Below are positions 1 to 7,585 of a stretch of 64,000 nt of DNA, piece after piece (the stretch's first letter is position 1; every line of letters starts with the position of its first letter). The DNA is taken from assembly GCA_047605685.1 (NCBI GenBank), contig JASGFF010000001.1:1-64000 (forward strand). Direction: 5' to 3'. This DNA is from JAUASV01 sp047605685 (GTDB lineage Bacteria; Actinomycetota; Actinomycetes; Actinomycetales; Microbacteriaceae). A program made the translations under genes and the position numbers. The notes below the pieces were generated by a model. It saw only the letters and a program-made list of their open reading frames with translations. It ran no database searches and had not been told where the DNA came from.

Positions 1-1009
1 CGGCGGCCCGGCCCAGCCGCTCCGCGACGCCGGCGCGCACGGCGGCGAGCTCGGCCGCCGCCGAGGTCACCACGACGGGGACCTGCCCCCACTCGGCATC
101 CGCCTGGCCGATCACGACGGCGTCGCCGAGGCCGGGCAGCGCGCGCACGGCCGCCTCGACGGCCCCGAGCGCCACGTTGACCCCGCCGGAGACGATCACG
201 TCGTCGAGGCGGCCGGCCACCAGCACCCGCCCGTCCGCATCCACCGAGCCGGCGTCGCCGGTGCGGTACCAGCGCGCGCCCCCGCGCGTGACGAAGACGG
301 CCGCGCTGCGCTCCGGCTCGCCCAGGTAACCCTCGGCGAGCACCGGGCCGGCCACCAGCAGCTCGCCGTCCTCCACCCGCACCCGCACCGGGCCGAGCGG
401 CACGCCGTCGTACACGCAGCCGCCGCTCGTCTCACTCGAGCCGTAGCTCGTCGTCACGGCGACGCCCGCCTCGGCCGCCCGAGCGCGCAGCCCGGGCGGT
501 GTCGCCTGGCCGCCGAGGAGCACCCGCCGGAAGCCGCGCAGCGCCGCCGTCCCGGCCGCGGAGTCGAGCAGGCGGGCCAGCTGCACGGGCACGAGGGAGA
601 CGTAGCGCACCGGGTCGTCGAGCAGGGCGGATGCCGCGGCGAAGCCCTCGGCCGTGAAGCGCCCCGCGGGCATGGCGATCGGAGTGGTGCCCGCCGCGAG
701 CGAGCGGGCGAGCACGTTGAGGCCGGCGATGTACGTCGGCGGCAGGCACAGCAGCCACTGGCCGGGGCCGCCGAGCGCGGCATCCGCCGCCGCCGCACTC
801 GCCAGGATCGCGTCCGCGCTCAGCGCCACGCGCTTCGGTCGGCCGGTGGAGCCGCTCGAGCCGACGACGAGCGCCACGCGGCGCGGCACCGTCGCCGGCA
901 GGTCGGCCGGGGCCTCGCCCGCGTAGACCGCCGGGCCGCTGCCGTCGAGGGCCGCGGCCAGGGCGCGGCGGATGTCCCCGGCCCCGACGGCGCGCAGCTC
1001 ACGAGTCAC
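1..1009 (-). CDS. menE: o-Succinylbenzoate-CoA ligase MenE (3' end outside window)
   Basis: ATP-dependent CoA ligase of menaquinone synthesis, acting between MenC and MenB in the cytoplasm. The C-terminus lies beyond the left edge; 336 codons are visible. The ANL-superfamily signatures are clear: the AMP-binding loop SSGSTGRPKR at residues 51-60, SYGSSET near 188-194, YRTGD near 248-252 and GRLDDVIVSGG near 267. The GTG start is chosen because a TAGCCT -10 box ends 6 nt upstream, which gives a leaderless mRNA; the GGAGAG directly abutting GTG is too close to act as a normal ribosome binding site. menB and menC lie 2.4-4.3 kb away, so the men genes form a loose cluster here interrupted by the kinase-like pair. 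Confidence 0.93.
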   Translation of the reverse strand, partial: MTRELRAVGAGDIRRALAAALDGSGPAVYAGEAPADLPATVPRRVALVVGSSGSTGRPKRVALSADAILASAAAADAALGGPGQWLLCLPPTYIAGLNVLARSLAAGTTPIAMPAGRFTAEGFAAASALLDDPVRYVSLVPVQLARLLDSAAGTAALRGFRRVLLGGQATPPGLRARAAEAGVAVTTSYGSSETSGGCVYDGVPLGPVRVRVEDGELLVAGPVLAEGYLGEPERSAAVFVTRGGARWYRTGDAGSVDADGRVLVAGRLDDVIVSGGVNVALGAVEAAVRALPGLGDAVVIGQADAEWGQVPVVVTSAAAELAAVRAGVAERLGRAA

Positions 1010-1015
1010 CTCTCC

Positions 1016-1021
1016 AGGCTA
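1016..1021 (-). promoter_or_regulatory. -10 box of leaderless menE promoter
   Basis: TAGCCT on the minus strand, 6 nt before the GTG of menE. It fits the actinobacterial TANNNT -10 consensus and places transcription start at or next to the start codon. No clear -35 is visible. Confidence 0.55.
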
Positions 1022-1081
1022 GGGCTCGCCCTCGGCCGGATGTGCGACGCTGGGGGCCGGGACCGGAGGGAGCACAACGGG

Positions 1082-2296
1082 ATGAACGTGGAGAGCGCCG
1101 AGGATCGCGTGCTGCGCATCCTCGCGCTGTCCCTGGGGGTGGGCAGCATGATCTTCACGCTGCTCGGCCTCGGCGACATCCGCACCCAGGCGCCGTACCT
1201 GTGCGTCGGGTACCTGATCACCCTCGGCATCCTGTACTTCGGCCTGCCGCTCGTGATCGCCGCGCTGTCGTTCCTGGCCCCCGTCCGGGTGCTGCGCTGG
1301 CTCGCCGCCGTCCACGCGGTGAGCGCCCTGGGCTTCCTGGTGTTCTGGGACGCGGCGCTCGTCGCCGGCGGCCTGCCCGGCTCGCCCGAGCCGTTCCTGC
1401 TCACGATCATCAGCGTCGCCACGAGCGCCGCCGCCCTCGTGCTGTCGTTCCCGCTCGCCTGGGCCTACCTGATGGTCGTGGCGTCGGTGAGCTTCGCGGT
1501 GCGAGTCCTCGGCTACGTGCAGAACCCGCGGGACTACTCGCTCGCCTTCCAGGACGCGCTGCTGATCGCGATGTTCTCGGGGGTGATGACCACGCTCATC
1601 CAGCTGGCGCTCGCCGCCGGCCGGGGGCAGGATGCCGCGGCCCGGGCCACCCGCGAGGCGGCGGCTTCGTCGAAGGCCGCCGAGGCGCTGGACCGCCAGC
1701 GCACCCGTTACCACGCGTTCACCCATGACGACGTGCTCGCGACGCTGAACTCGGCCGTGCACAACGCCCCGGACGCCCAGTTCGCGGTGCGGGCGAGCGC
1801 CCGGCACGCCCTCGCGAAGATGGACGACTTCCGCGAGGGCACGATCAGCCGCAGGTTCCACAGCGCCGCCGAGGTCGAGTCGCTGCTGCGCGGCGCCGCG
1901 ATAAGCGCCGGCGCGACGCTCGACGAGATCGAGGTCTCCGGGGCCTGCGCCACCCCGAACGTGCCCGTCGAGGTGCCCGTGGAGGTGTCCGACGCGCTCG
2001 CCGAGGCGCTCGCCGAGGCGGTGCGCAACAGCGTGCGGCACGCCGGCTGGCCCGACGGCCGTGCCGTGCAGCGGGAGATCGGCATCGAGCTCTCCCCCAC
2101 CGGGGTGCGCATCAGCGTCGTCGACGACGGCGTCGGCTTCGTCTCGCGGCGGGTAGCCCCCGACCGGCTCGGGGTGCGCATCTCGATCCTGCAGCGGATG
2201 ACGTCCGTGCCGGGCGGCTTCGCCTCGGTGTCGAGCGTGCGCGGTCGTGGCACCACCGTCACGATCGCCTGGACGGCGGCGAAGGGGAGCGTCTAA
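1082..2296 (+). CDS. Membrane histidine-kinase-like protein with HATPase domain
   Basis: A 404-residue sensor-like protein. Residues 10-180 hold about six hydrophobic segments. A short Ala-rich helical linker (180-205) follows, then FTHDDVLATL with His215 in the position of the phospho-acceptor of NarL/DesK-like kinases. A C-terminal HATPase fold has N-box residue Asn316 (RNSVRH), G1 box DDGVGF (348-353) and G2 box RGRGTT (387-392). ATG at 1082 is preferred over the upstream ATG at 1040 because GGAGGG lies 11 nt before it and the upstream extension is unlike protein. The next gene starts directly after the TAA and encodes a similar but degenerate protein. No response regulator is in view, so the output is unknown. 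Confidence 0.8.
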   Translation: MNVESAEDRVLRILALSLGVGSMIFTLLGLGDIRTQAPYLCVGYLITLGILYFGLPLVIAALSFLAPVRVLRWLAAVHAVSALGFLVFWDAALVAGGLPGSPEPFLLTIISVATSAAALVLSFPLAWAYLMVVASVSFAVRVLGYVQNPRDYSLAFQDALLIAMFSGVMTTLIQLALAAGRGQDAAARATREAAASSKAAEALDRQRTRYHAFTHDDVLATLNSAVHNAPDAQFAVRASARHALAKMDDFREGTISRRFHSAAEVESLLRGAAISAGATLDEIEVSGACATPNVPVEVPVEVSDALAEALAEAVRNSVRHAGWPDGRAVQREIGIELSPTGVRISVVDDGVGFVSRRVAPDRLGVRISILQRMTSVPGGFASVSSVRGRGTTVTIAWTAAKGSV

Positions 2297-3322
2297 GTGA
2301 AACAGGATCTGACCGGCACGCTCTCGCTCACCGACCTGCGCGGGCGCATCCTGTTCACCTTCTACGCCTCGGGCACCTCGCTCGTCGCGCTGCTCAACCT
2401 GCGCGAGCTCGTCGTGCCGGCGCTCGGCCTCGGCGCGCTCGTGCTGCTGTGGGTGGCGCTCGCGATCCTGGGCCGGCCGGGCGAGGAGGTGCTCGACACG
2501 CGCACCTGCGTCGGCCTGCTCGGCCTGCTCGCCGCGATCTCGCTCATGTCCGCCTGGAACCTGCGGGCCGCCTCCTCGCCGGGATACGCCAACTGGTACC
2601 TCGGCGCCTCGACGTTCGTCATGCTCGTGCTCGCCGTGCGCGGGCGGCTGGGCGTCGCCTGGCTGGGCTTCGGGATCATGGCCGCCGTCGTGCTGGCCTC
2701 GATCCCGACGACGTCGGAGAGCCCGACGATGGTGATGATCGACCTCGCCCGCCAGGCGGGCACGCTCGGCATCGGCACGCTGTTCGCGCTCATGTTCCGC
2801 CGGGCGACGCGCATCATCCGCTCCATCCAGGACCGCCAGGCGGACCGCATCGCCTCCGAGGCCGCGATCGAGGCCGCGGCGCACGAGCGCGCCGCGGAGA
2901 GCGAGCGCCTGGAGCGCTACGCCCGGCCCGCCCTGGAGCGCATCGCCGAGGGGAGGCCGTTGAGCGAGAGCGAGCGGCGGGCGATGGCCCTGCTCGAGGC
3001 GCAGCTGCGCGACGGTATCCGAGCCGCCGGCTTCACCACCCCCGCGATCGTGCAGGCCGTGCGCGACGCCCGGGAGCGCGAGGTGCACATCGCCCTCGTC
3101 GACGACCGCGGCGGGGCGCTGCCGCCCGCGGACGTCGAGCGGGTCGAGGACGCCCTGCTCACCGAGCTGCGCCGCGCCGCCGACGGCGGCCGGATCACCG
3201 CCCGGCTCAGCCCCGCCGACAGCGACGAGATCGCCACGATCGTCGCCGCCGAGGGCGACGCCTACCGCAGCGTCATCGTGCGCCGCACCGGCGTGGAGGT
3301 GACCCGGCTCTCCGGGGACTGA
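2297..3322 (+). CDS. Degenerate histidine-kinase-like membrane protein
   Basis: Partner of the preceding gene; its GTG follows that gene's TAA without a gap, and GAAGGGGAG lies just upstream. Residues 20-175 carry about five to six membrane segments, followed by a charged Ala/Glu/Arg-rich linker (180-215). The C-terminal region has LLEAQLRDGIRAAGF and VHIALVDDRGG, which echo the regulatory C-terminus of actinobacterial kinase pairs. It lacks a convincing phospho-acceptor His, N-box Asn and G2 loop. It is probably a pseudokinase or sensory subunit working with the upstream protein as a heteromer. The function and signal cannot be read from sequence. Confidence 0.75.
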   Translation: MKQDLTGTLSLTDLRGRILFTFYASGTSLVALLNLRELVVPALGLGALVLLWVALAILGRPGEEVLDTRTCVGLLGLLAAISLMSAWNLRAASSPGYANWYLGASTFVMLVLAVRGRLGVAWLGFGIMAAVVLASIPTTSESPTMVMIDLARQAGTLGIGTLFALMFRRATRIIRSIQDRQADRIASEAAIEAAAHERAAESERLERYARPALERIAEGRPLSESERRAMALLEAQLRDGIRAAGFTTPAIVQAVRDAREREVHIALVDDRGGALPPADVERVEDALLTELRRAADGGRITARLSPADSDEIATIVAAEGDAYRSVIVRRTGVEVTRLSGD

Positions 3323-3364
3323 GTGCCCCGGCCCGCGTGCTCTGCGGGCTCAGGCGGGAGCGGA

Positions 3365-4252
3365 TCAGTACTGCCAGGGGTACGGTGCCCAGTCCGGCGG
3401 GCGCTTGGCCAGGAAGGCGTCGCGGCCCTCGACGGCCTCCTCGGTGCCGTAGGCCAGCCGCGTGGCCTCACCGGCGAACACCTGCTGGCCGACGAGACCG
3501 TCGTCGATCGCGTTGAGGGCGAACTTGAGCATCCGGATGGAGGTGGGCGATTTGCCGAGGACCGTCTGCGCCATCGCGTAGGCCTCCCGCTCGAGATCGG
3601 CGTGCGGCACCACCCGGTTCACCGCGCCCATCTCGTAGGCGCGCTGGGCGTCGTAGCTCTCGGCGAGGAAGAACACCTCGCGGGCGAGCTTCTGCCCCAC
3701 CTGGCGGGCGAAGTAGGCGCTGCCGTAGCCGGCGTCGAAGGAGCCGACGTCGGCATCCGTCTGCTTGAAGCGCGCCTGCTCCCGGCTGGCGATCGCGAGG
3801 TCGCAGACCACGTAGAGCGAGTGCCCGCCGCCGGCCGCCCAGCCCGGCACGACGGCGATGACGACCTTGGGCATGAACCGGATGAGCCGCTGCACCTCGA
3901 GGATGTGCAGCCGGCCGAGCGCCGGGGCGTCGCCCGCCTCGTAGCGGTAGCCGTCCCGGCCGCGCACCCGCTGGTCGCCGCCCGAGCAGAACGCCCAGCC
4001 GCCGTCCTTCGGACTCGGGCCGTTGCCGGTGAGCAGCACCACGCCCACACGCGGGTTCTGCCGGGCGTCGTCGAGCGCCCGGTACAGCTCGTCGACGGAC
4101 CGCGGCCGGAAGGCGTTGCGCACCTCGGGCCGGTCGAGGGCGATGCGCGCCACCCGGCCGGTGACGTCGAGGTGGTAGCTGATGTCGGTGAGATCCTCGA
4201 AGCCCGGTGCCGGACGCCACACCTCATCGTCGAACAGCTCCGAGACGGCCAT
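3365..4252 (-). CDS. menB: 1,4-Dihydroxy-2-naphthoyl-CoA synthase
   Basis: Crotonase-fold enzyme that cyclises o-succinylbenzoyl-CoA to DHNA-CoA in menaquinone synthesis. The 295-residue length and the block CSGGDQRVRGRDGY near residues 89-102 are typical of MenB, as are the central GWAAGGGHSLYVVCDL oxyanion segment and the C-terminal RPPDWAPYPWQY. The start is fixed by a TAGGCT -10 box 7 nt upstream of ATG, a leaderless arrangement. menC is divergent, with the two starts 92 nt apart. Confidence 0.97.
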   Translation of the reverse strand: MAVSELFDDEVWRPAPGFEDLTDISYHLDVTGRVARIALDRPEVRNAFRPRSVDELYRALDDARQNPRVGVVLLTGNGPSPKDGGWAFCSGGDQRVRGRDGYRYEAGDAPALGRLHILEVQRLIRFMPKVVIAVVPGWAAGGGHSLYVVCDLAIASREQARFKQTDADVGSFDAGYGSAYFARQVGQKLAREVFFLAESYDAQRAYEMGAVNRVVPHADLEREAYAMAQTVLGKSPTSIRMLKFALNAIDDGLVGQQVFAGEATRLAYGTEEAVEGRDAFLAKRPPDWAPYPWQY

Positions 4253-4259
4253 GCCGGCC

Positions 4260-4265
4260 AGCCTA
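4260..4265 (-). promoter_or_regulatory. -10 box of leaderless menB promoter
   Basis: TAGGCT on the minus strand, separated by 7 nt from the ATG of menB. Transcription is expected to begin at the A of the start codon. Confidence 0.6.
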
Positions 4266-4344
4266 GATGAGTGGATGCCGCAGCGAGACGACGCCCGGCG
4301 GGCGGGCGCCCGGCATCCGCCGTCGCCCGCGGCAGACTTGTCGG

Positions 4345-5322
4345 ATGGTCCCCCCGCTCGCCGAGTTGCTCGCCACCGCTCGCGTCGTGCGCCTGCCGCT
4401 GCGCCGCCGCTTCCGCGGCATCGACGTGCGCGAGGCGATGCTCTTCGAGGGCCCGGCTGGCTGGGCGGAGTTCTCGCCCTTCGTCGAGTACGACGACGCC
4501 GAGGCCGCGGCCTGGCTGCGCGCGGCGGTCGAGGCCGGCTGGGACGAGCCGCCCGCTCCCGTGCGGACCGCGGTGCGCGTCAACGCCACGATGCCGGCGG
4601 TGCCGGCCGAGGACGTCCCCGCCGTGCTCGCCCGCTTCCCCGGATGCCGCACGGTGAAGGTCAAGGTGGCGGATGCCGGGCAGACCCTCGCCGAGGACGT
4701 GCGGCGGGTGCACGCCGTGCGGGCCGCGCTCGGGCCGGAGGGCCGCATCCGGCTGGACGCGAACGGCTCCTGGAGCGTCGACGAGGCCGAGCGGGCCGCG
4801 CGGGCCCTCGCCGTCGCGGATCTCGAGTACCTGGAGCAGCCCTGCGCCTCGGTCGCGGAGCTCGCGGAGCTGCGCCGACGCATCCGGGACCTGGGCGTGC
4901 CGGTCGCGGCGGACGAGAGCGTGCGCAAGGCGGACGACCCGCTCGCCGTCGCCCGTGCCGGGGCCGCCGATCTGCTCGTGGTGAAGGCGCAGCCGCTCGG
5001 CGGGGTGCGCCGGGCGCTCGGGCTGGTGGCCCGGGCGGGCCTGCCGGTCGTCGTCTCGAGCGCCCTCGAGACGAGCGTCGGCATCGCCGCGGGGGTGCGG
5101 CTCGCCGCCGCGCTGCCGGACCTCGACCTCGACTGCGGGCTCGCGACGGTCGCGCTGCTCGCCGAGGACGTCACGGCCGAGCCGCTGCTGCCGGTGGACG
5201 GCGCGCTGACGGTGCGGCCGGTCGCCGCCGACCCGGATCGCCTGGAGCGGCTGCGCGCGCCCGCCGACCGGGAGCGCTGGTGGCTCGAGCGTCTGGAGCG
5301 GGTGCACGGCCTGATCGCCTGA
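4345..5322 (+). CDS. menC: o-Succinylbenzoate synthase
   Basis: Enolase-superfamily dehydratase that converts SHCHC to o-succinylbenzoate. At 325 residues it is the short actinobacterial MenC type. Catalytic lysines are in KVKV (Lys105/Lys107) and VVKA (Lys214). Metal ligands are Asp138 (DANGSW), Glu164 (EQP) and Asp190 (ADES). ATG at 4345 is chosen because it begins the conserved barrel cap; the preceding in-frame codons are Arg/Pro-rich and unlike the family. It is divergent from menB and convergent with the CHAP gene. A second enolase-superfamily gene at 51369 is a different subfamily and should not be mistaken for another menC. Confidence 0.95.
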   Translation: MVPPLAELLATARVVRLPLRRRFRGIDVREAMLFEGPAGWAEFSPFVEYDDAEAAAWLRAAVEAGWDEPPAPVRTAVRVNATMPAVPAEDVPAVLARFPGCRTVKVKVADAGQTLAEDVRRVHAVRAALGPEGRIRLDANGSWSVDEAERAARALAVADLEYLEQPCASVAELAELRRRIRDLGVPVAADESVRKADDPLAVARAGAADLLVVKAQPLGGVRRALGLVARAGLPVVVSSALETSVGIAAGVRLAAALPDLDLDCGLATVALLAEDVTAEPLLPVDGALTVRPVAADPDRLERLRAPADRERWWLERLERVHGLIA

Positions 5323-5383
5323 GCCGGCCACGAACCCGGCCGCACCAAGCCTGGGGCCCGCTACCCGGCTCGGACGGCGGGGC

Positions 5384-6346
5384 TCAGGTGGGCGGCGGGT
5401 AGAGGAACAGCGCCACCTCGTCGGCCGGGATCGTGCGCGTGTGGTACGCCCCGTCGCCGTTCCAGTTGTACTCCTCGAGGTTGACCTCGTCGCCGCTCAC
5501 CGACTTCACGTAGGCGACGTGGTTGCCGTAGAACCAGGCGACGGCACCCTTGACCGGCGTGTGGCTGGTCTTCCAGCCGTTGCGCTTCCACTGGCTGGCC
5601 CACTGCGAGGCCGAGCCTCCGCCGGGGGTCATCACGCTCCAGGTGAGCTTGTAGTTGCCGCTCGTGGAGCCCGCGTCCTGGTTCAGCCGCCAGGCGACGA
5701 AGTCTGTGCACTGCCGGATGATGTAGCCGAGCGGCGAGAGCCCGCTCGAGGTGCGCCAGGGGTAGTCGTCGCCGGCGGCGCGGGTGCCGGAGACGGTGCT
5801 GTAGGAGCCGCTGCTCGCGGCGGCGGCGCTCGCGAGCGCGGTCTGCTGCGCGGCGGCGCGGGCGGCCTGCAGCTCGGACTGCGTGGTCGCGTCGAAGTCG
5901 GCGCGTGAGACGTCGAGCGCCGTGGCGTCCGCGGAGACGGCGAGGACGTCCTGGCTCGCGGTGCTGACGCTCGCCGTGTCGGAGCTGTCGGTGCTCGCCA
6001 CCGCGAGCGAGGGCAGCGAGGTGCCGATGACGATGCCGGGGATGACGAGGAAGGCGGCGAGCCCGGCGACGCGGCGCAGCAGCGAGGGGCGGTGCACGGC
6101 GGGCGCCGCGACAGCGCGGGCCTCGATGGGCCGCCGCTGCTCGGCAGGTCCATACTGCCCGGCAGGCCCAGGCTGCTCGGCAGGCCCATGCTGTCCGGCA
6201 GGCCCAGGCTGCCCGATCGGCCCAGGCTGCCCGATCGGCCGGGCCACGAGGGTGGTCGGCGCGGGAGCGCCGCGCAGCGAGCGCCGGCTCGGGAAGGGGG
6301 CCATGGATGACGCTGACCGGATGTCCGGGCTCAGCGCATCGACCAT
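5384..6346 (-). CDS. Secreted CHAP-domain peptidoglycan hydrolase
   Basis: A 320-residue cell-wall protein. After a cytoplasmic Pro/Gly/Gln-rich head with six-residue repeats (roughly residues 35-70) comes one membrane/signal segment, AGLAAFLVIPGIVIG (about 92-108). An Ala/Ser-rich extracellular linker follows, and then a CHAP domain. The catalytic Cys is in QCTDFVAWRLN and the His is in GNHVAYVKSV; AWFYGNHVAYV is typical of CHAP amidases/endopeptidases. AAGGA lies 6 nt before ATG, so this gene has a real leader. That leader is about 100 nt long, starts below a GTTACC direct repeat and may fold. The long N-terminal head before the membrane segment is unusual. Confidence 0.88.
   Translation of the reverse strand: MVDALSPDIRSASSMAPFPSRRSLRGAPAPTTLVARPIGQPGPIGQPGPAGQHGPAEQPGPAGQYGPAEQRRPIEARAVAAPAVHRPSLLRRVAGLAAFLVIPGIVIGTSLPSLAVASTDSSDTASVSTASQDVLAVSADATALDVSRADFDATTQSELQAARAAAQQTALASAAAASSGSYSTVSGTRAAGDDYPWRTSSGLSPLGYIIRQCTDFVAWRLNQDAGSTSGNYKLTWSVMTPGGGSASQWASQWKRNGWKTSHTPVKGAVAWFYGNHVAYVKSVSGDEVNLEEYNWNGDGAYHTRTIPADEVALFLYPPPT
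6137..6243 (-). repeat. Six 18-bp tandem repeats in the CHAP gene head
   Basis: Units of 18 bp related to CTGCCCGGCAGGCCCAGG repeat about six times in frame. They encode six-residue GP(I/A)(G/E)Q-type repeats on the minus strand, in the part expected to stay in the cytoplasm. Confidence 0.85.
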
Positions 6347-6452
6347 GCTGGTTCCTTCGGGTGGACGGGCCTCGTGCCCCGCAGGTGCGCCGGGGCAACC
6401 CGACCACCGTACGCGACGGGCCGCTGATTGTCTCCCCGGGGCGGCAACTTTT

Positions 6453-6467
6453 TAACGTTTCGGTAAC
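6453..6467 (-). promoter_or_regulatory. GTTACC-N5-CGTTA direct-repeat element (MtrA-like?)
   Basis: On the minus strand this reads GTTACCGAAACGTTA, two GTTA half-sites with an 11-bp period, about 107 nt upstream of the CHAP gene start, followed by a run of A. The same pattern occurs twice near 25.75 kb. MtrA of Actinobacteria controls wall hydrolases through direct repeats of this general kind; assigning MtrA here is inference. Confidence 0.45.
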
Positions 6468-6592
6468 GCCGACCGCCGACTCACCCCCGTTCGGGGGACA
6501 CCCCGGCGGGGTCCGTGGTCGGGTTCCTACAGAACACGGGCGTCGCTCGCACTTCGCGGCCCCGCACCCCCGAACACACCGAGCTCACAGGC

Positions 6593-7561
6593 TCACAGGC
6601 CCGAGTAGGAGTGCAGCCCCTTGAAGTAGATGTTCACGATCGTGAAGTTGAAGATCACGGCGGCGAAGCCGATGATCGCGAGCGCCCCGGAGCGGGCGCC
6701 ACGCCAGCCGCGGGTGGCCCGGGCGTGGATGTAGCCGGCGAACACCACCCAGATGATGAAGGTCCAGACCTCCTTGGTGTCCCAGCCCCAGTAGCGGCCC
6801 CAGGCCCGGTCGGCCCAGATCGCCCCGGCGATGAGGGTGAACGTCCAGAACACGAAGCCGACGAGCACCACCCGGTAGGCCAGGTTCTCGAGCTTCTCGG
6901 CCGTCGGCAGCGTGCGCATGAAGCCGAGGCCGACGCCGCGCGACTCCCGCCGGATCTGCAGCAGCTGTGCGATGGAGAGCCCGGCGCCGATCGCGTAGAA
7001 GCCGGTGCCGAGGCTCGCCACGAAGACGTGGATGACGAGCCAGTACGACTGCAGCGCGGGCCTCAGCGGCGTGACCGGCACGTAGAAGTTGACGGTGGCG
7101 AGGCCGAGGAGCACGAGCACGATGCCGGCGATGTAGGCGCCCAGGAATCGGATCTCGACGAACAGGCCCGCGACGAGGTACACACCCACGACGATCGCGG
7201 TCGCGGTGAGGGTGAACTCGAACAGGTTCGCCCAGGGCACTCGGCCGGCCGCGAGGCCGCGCAGCACGTCGGCGCCGACGTGCAGCACCCAGGCGATCAC
7301 GGTGAGGGCGGTGGCGCTGCGCTGGGCCGGGGATGCCTTCGGCTTCTCGTCCGCCGCGACCGGCACGTCGGTCGCGAGCCGCTCGAGCAGCGCCGTCGCC
7401 CGGCCGCCGACCGCCCGTGCCGGAACGGGGACGCCCGCGCGGGCCGGGGCGGGAGCGGAGCGCCGGGCGAGGTCGAGGGTGTAGGCGATGAAGGCGAGCG
7501 TGTACACGGCCATGGCGGAGTACACGGCGATGAGCGAATACGACTCCAGGGCCTCGGTCAC
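6593..7561 (-). CDS. ccsB: Cytochrome c biogenesis protein CcsB/ResC
   Basis: Polytopic haem-handling component of the system II (Ccs/Res) cytochrome c synthase, which works with ResB at the membrane. The 322 residues hold about eight membrane segments and the haem-binding WWD-type block YWGWDTKEVWTFIIW near residue 265, with conserved His in the flanking helices. A TAGCAT box 6 nt before GTG gives this gene its own leaderless promoter, although it follows resB by only 24 nt. The end at 6593 leaves a 246-nt gap to the CHAP gene start. Confidence 0.95.
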   Translation of the reverse strand: MTEALESYSLIAVYSAMAVYTLAFIAYTLDLARRSAPAPARAGVPVPARAVGGRATALLERLATDVPVAADEKPKASPAQRSATALTVIAWVLHVGADVLRGLAAGRVPWANLFEFTLTATAIVVGVYLVAGLFVEIRFLGAYIAGIVLVLLGLATVNFYVPVTPLRPALQSYWLVIHVFVASLGTGFYAIGAGLSIAQLLQIRRESRGVGLGFMRTLPTAEKLENLAYRVVLVGFVFWTFTLIAGAIWADRAWGRYWGWDTKEVWTFIIWVVFAGYIHARATRGWRGARSGALAIIGFAAVIFNFTIVNIYFKGLHSYSGL

Positions 7562-7567
7562 CCGATC

Positions 7568-7573
7568 ATGCTA
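7568..7573 (-). promoter_or_regulatory. -10 box of leaderless ccsB promoter
   Basis: TAGCAT on the minus strand, 6 nt before the GTG of ccsB, within the 24-nt gap after resB. It suggests ccsB can be transcribed separately from resA-ccdA-resB. Confidence 0.5.
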
Positions 7574-7585
7574 CGCGGGCGGATG

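Noticed and set aside
1019..3088. Long antisense frame of 689 codons opposite the kinase-like pair
   Set aside because: Composition is His/Arg/Asp-rich without domains, and it covers two well-supported genes. A GC-driven shadow, as are similar frames at 6515-9247, 37453-40488 and 49084-51300.
6347..6470. c-di-AMP (ydaO-type) riboswitch before the CHAP gene
   Set aside because: The conserved ydaO sequence blocks and pseudoknot segments are not recognisable; only a simple nested stem is seen.
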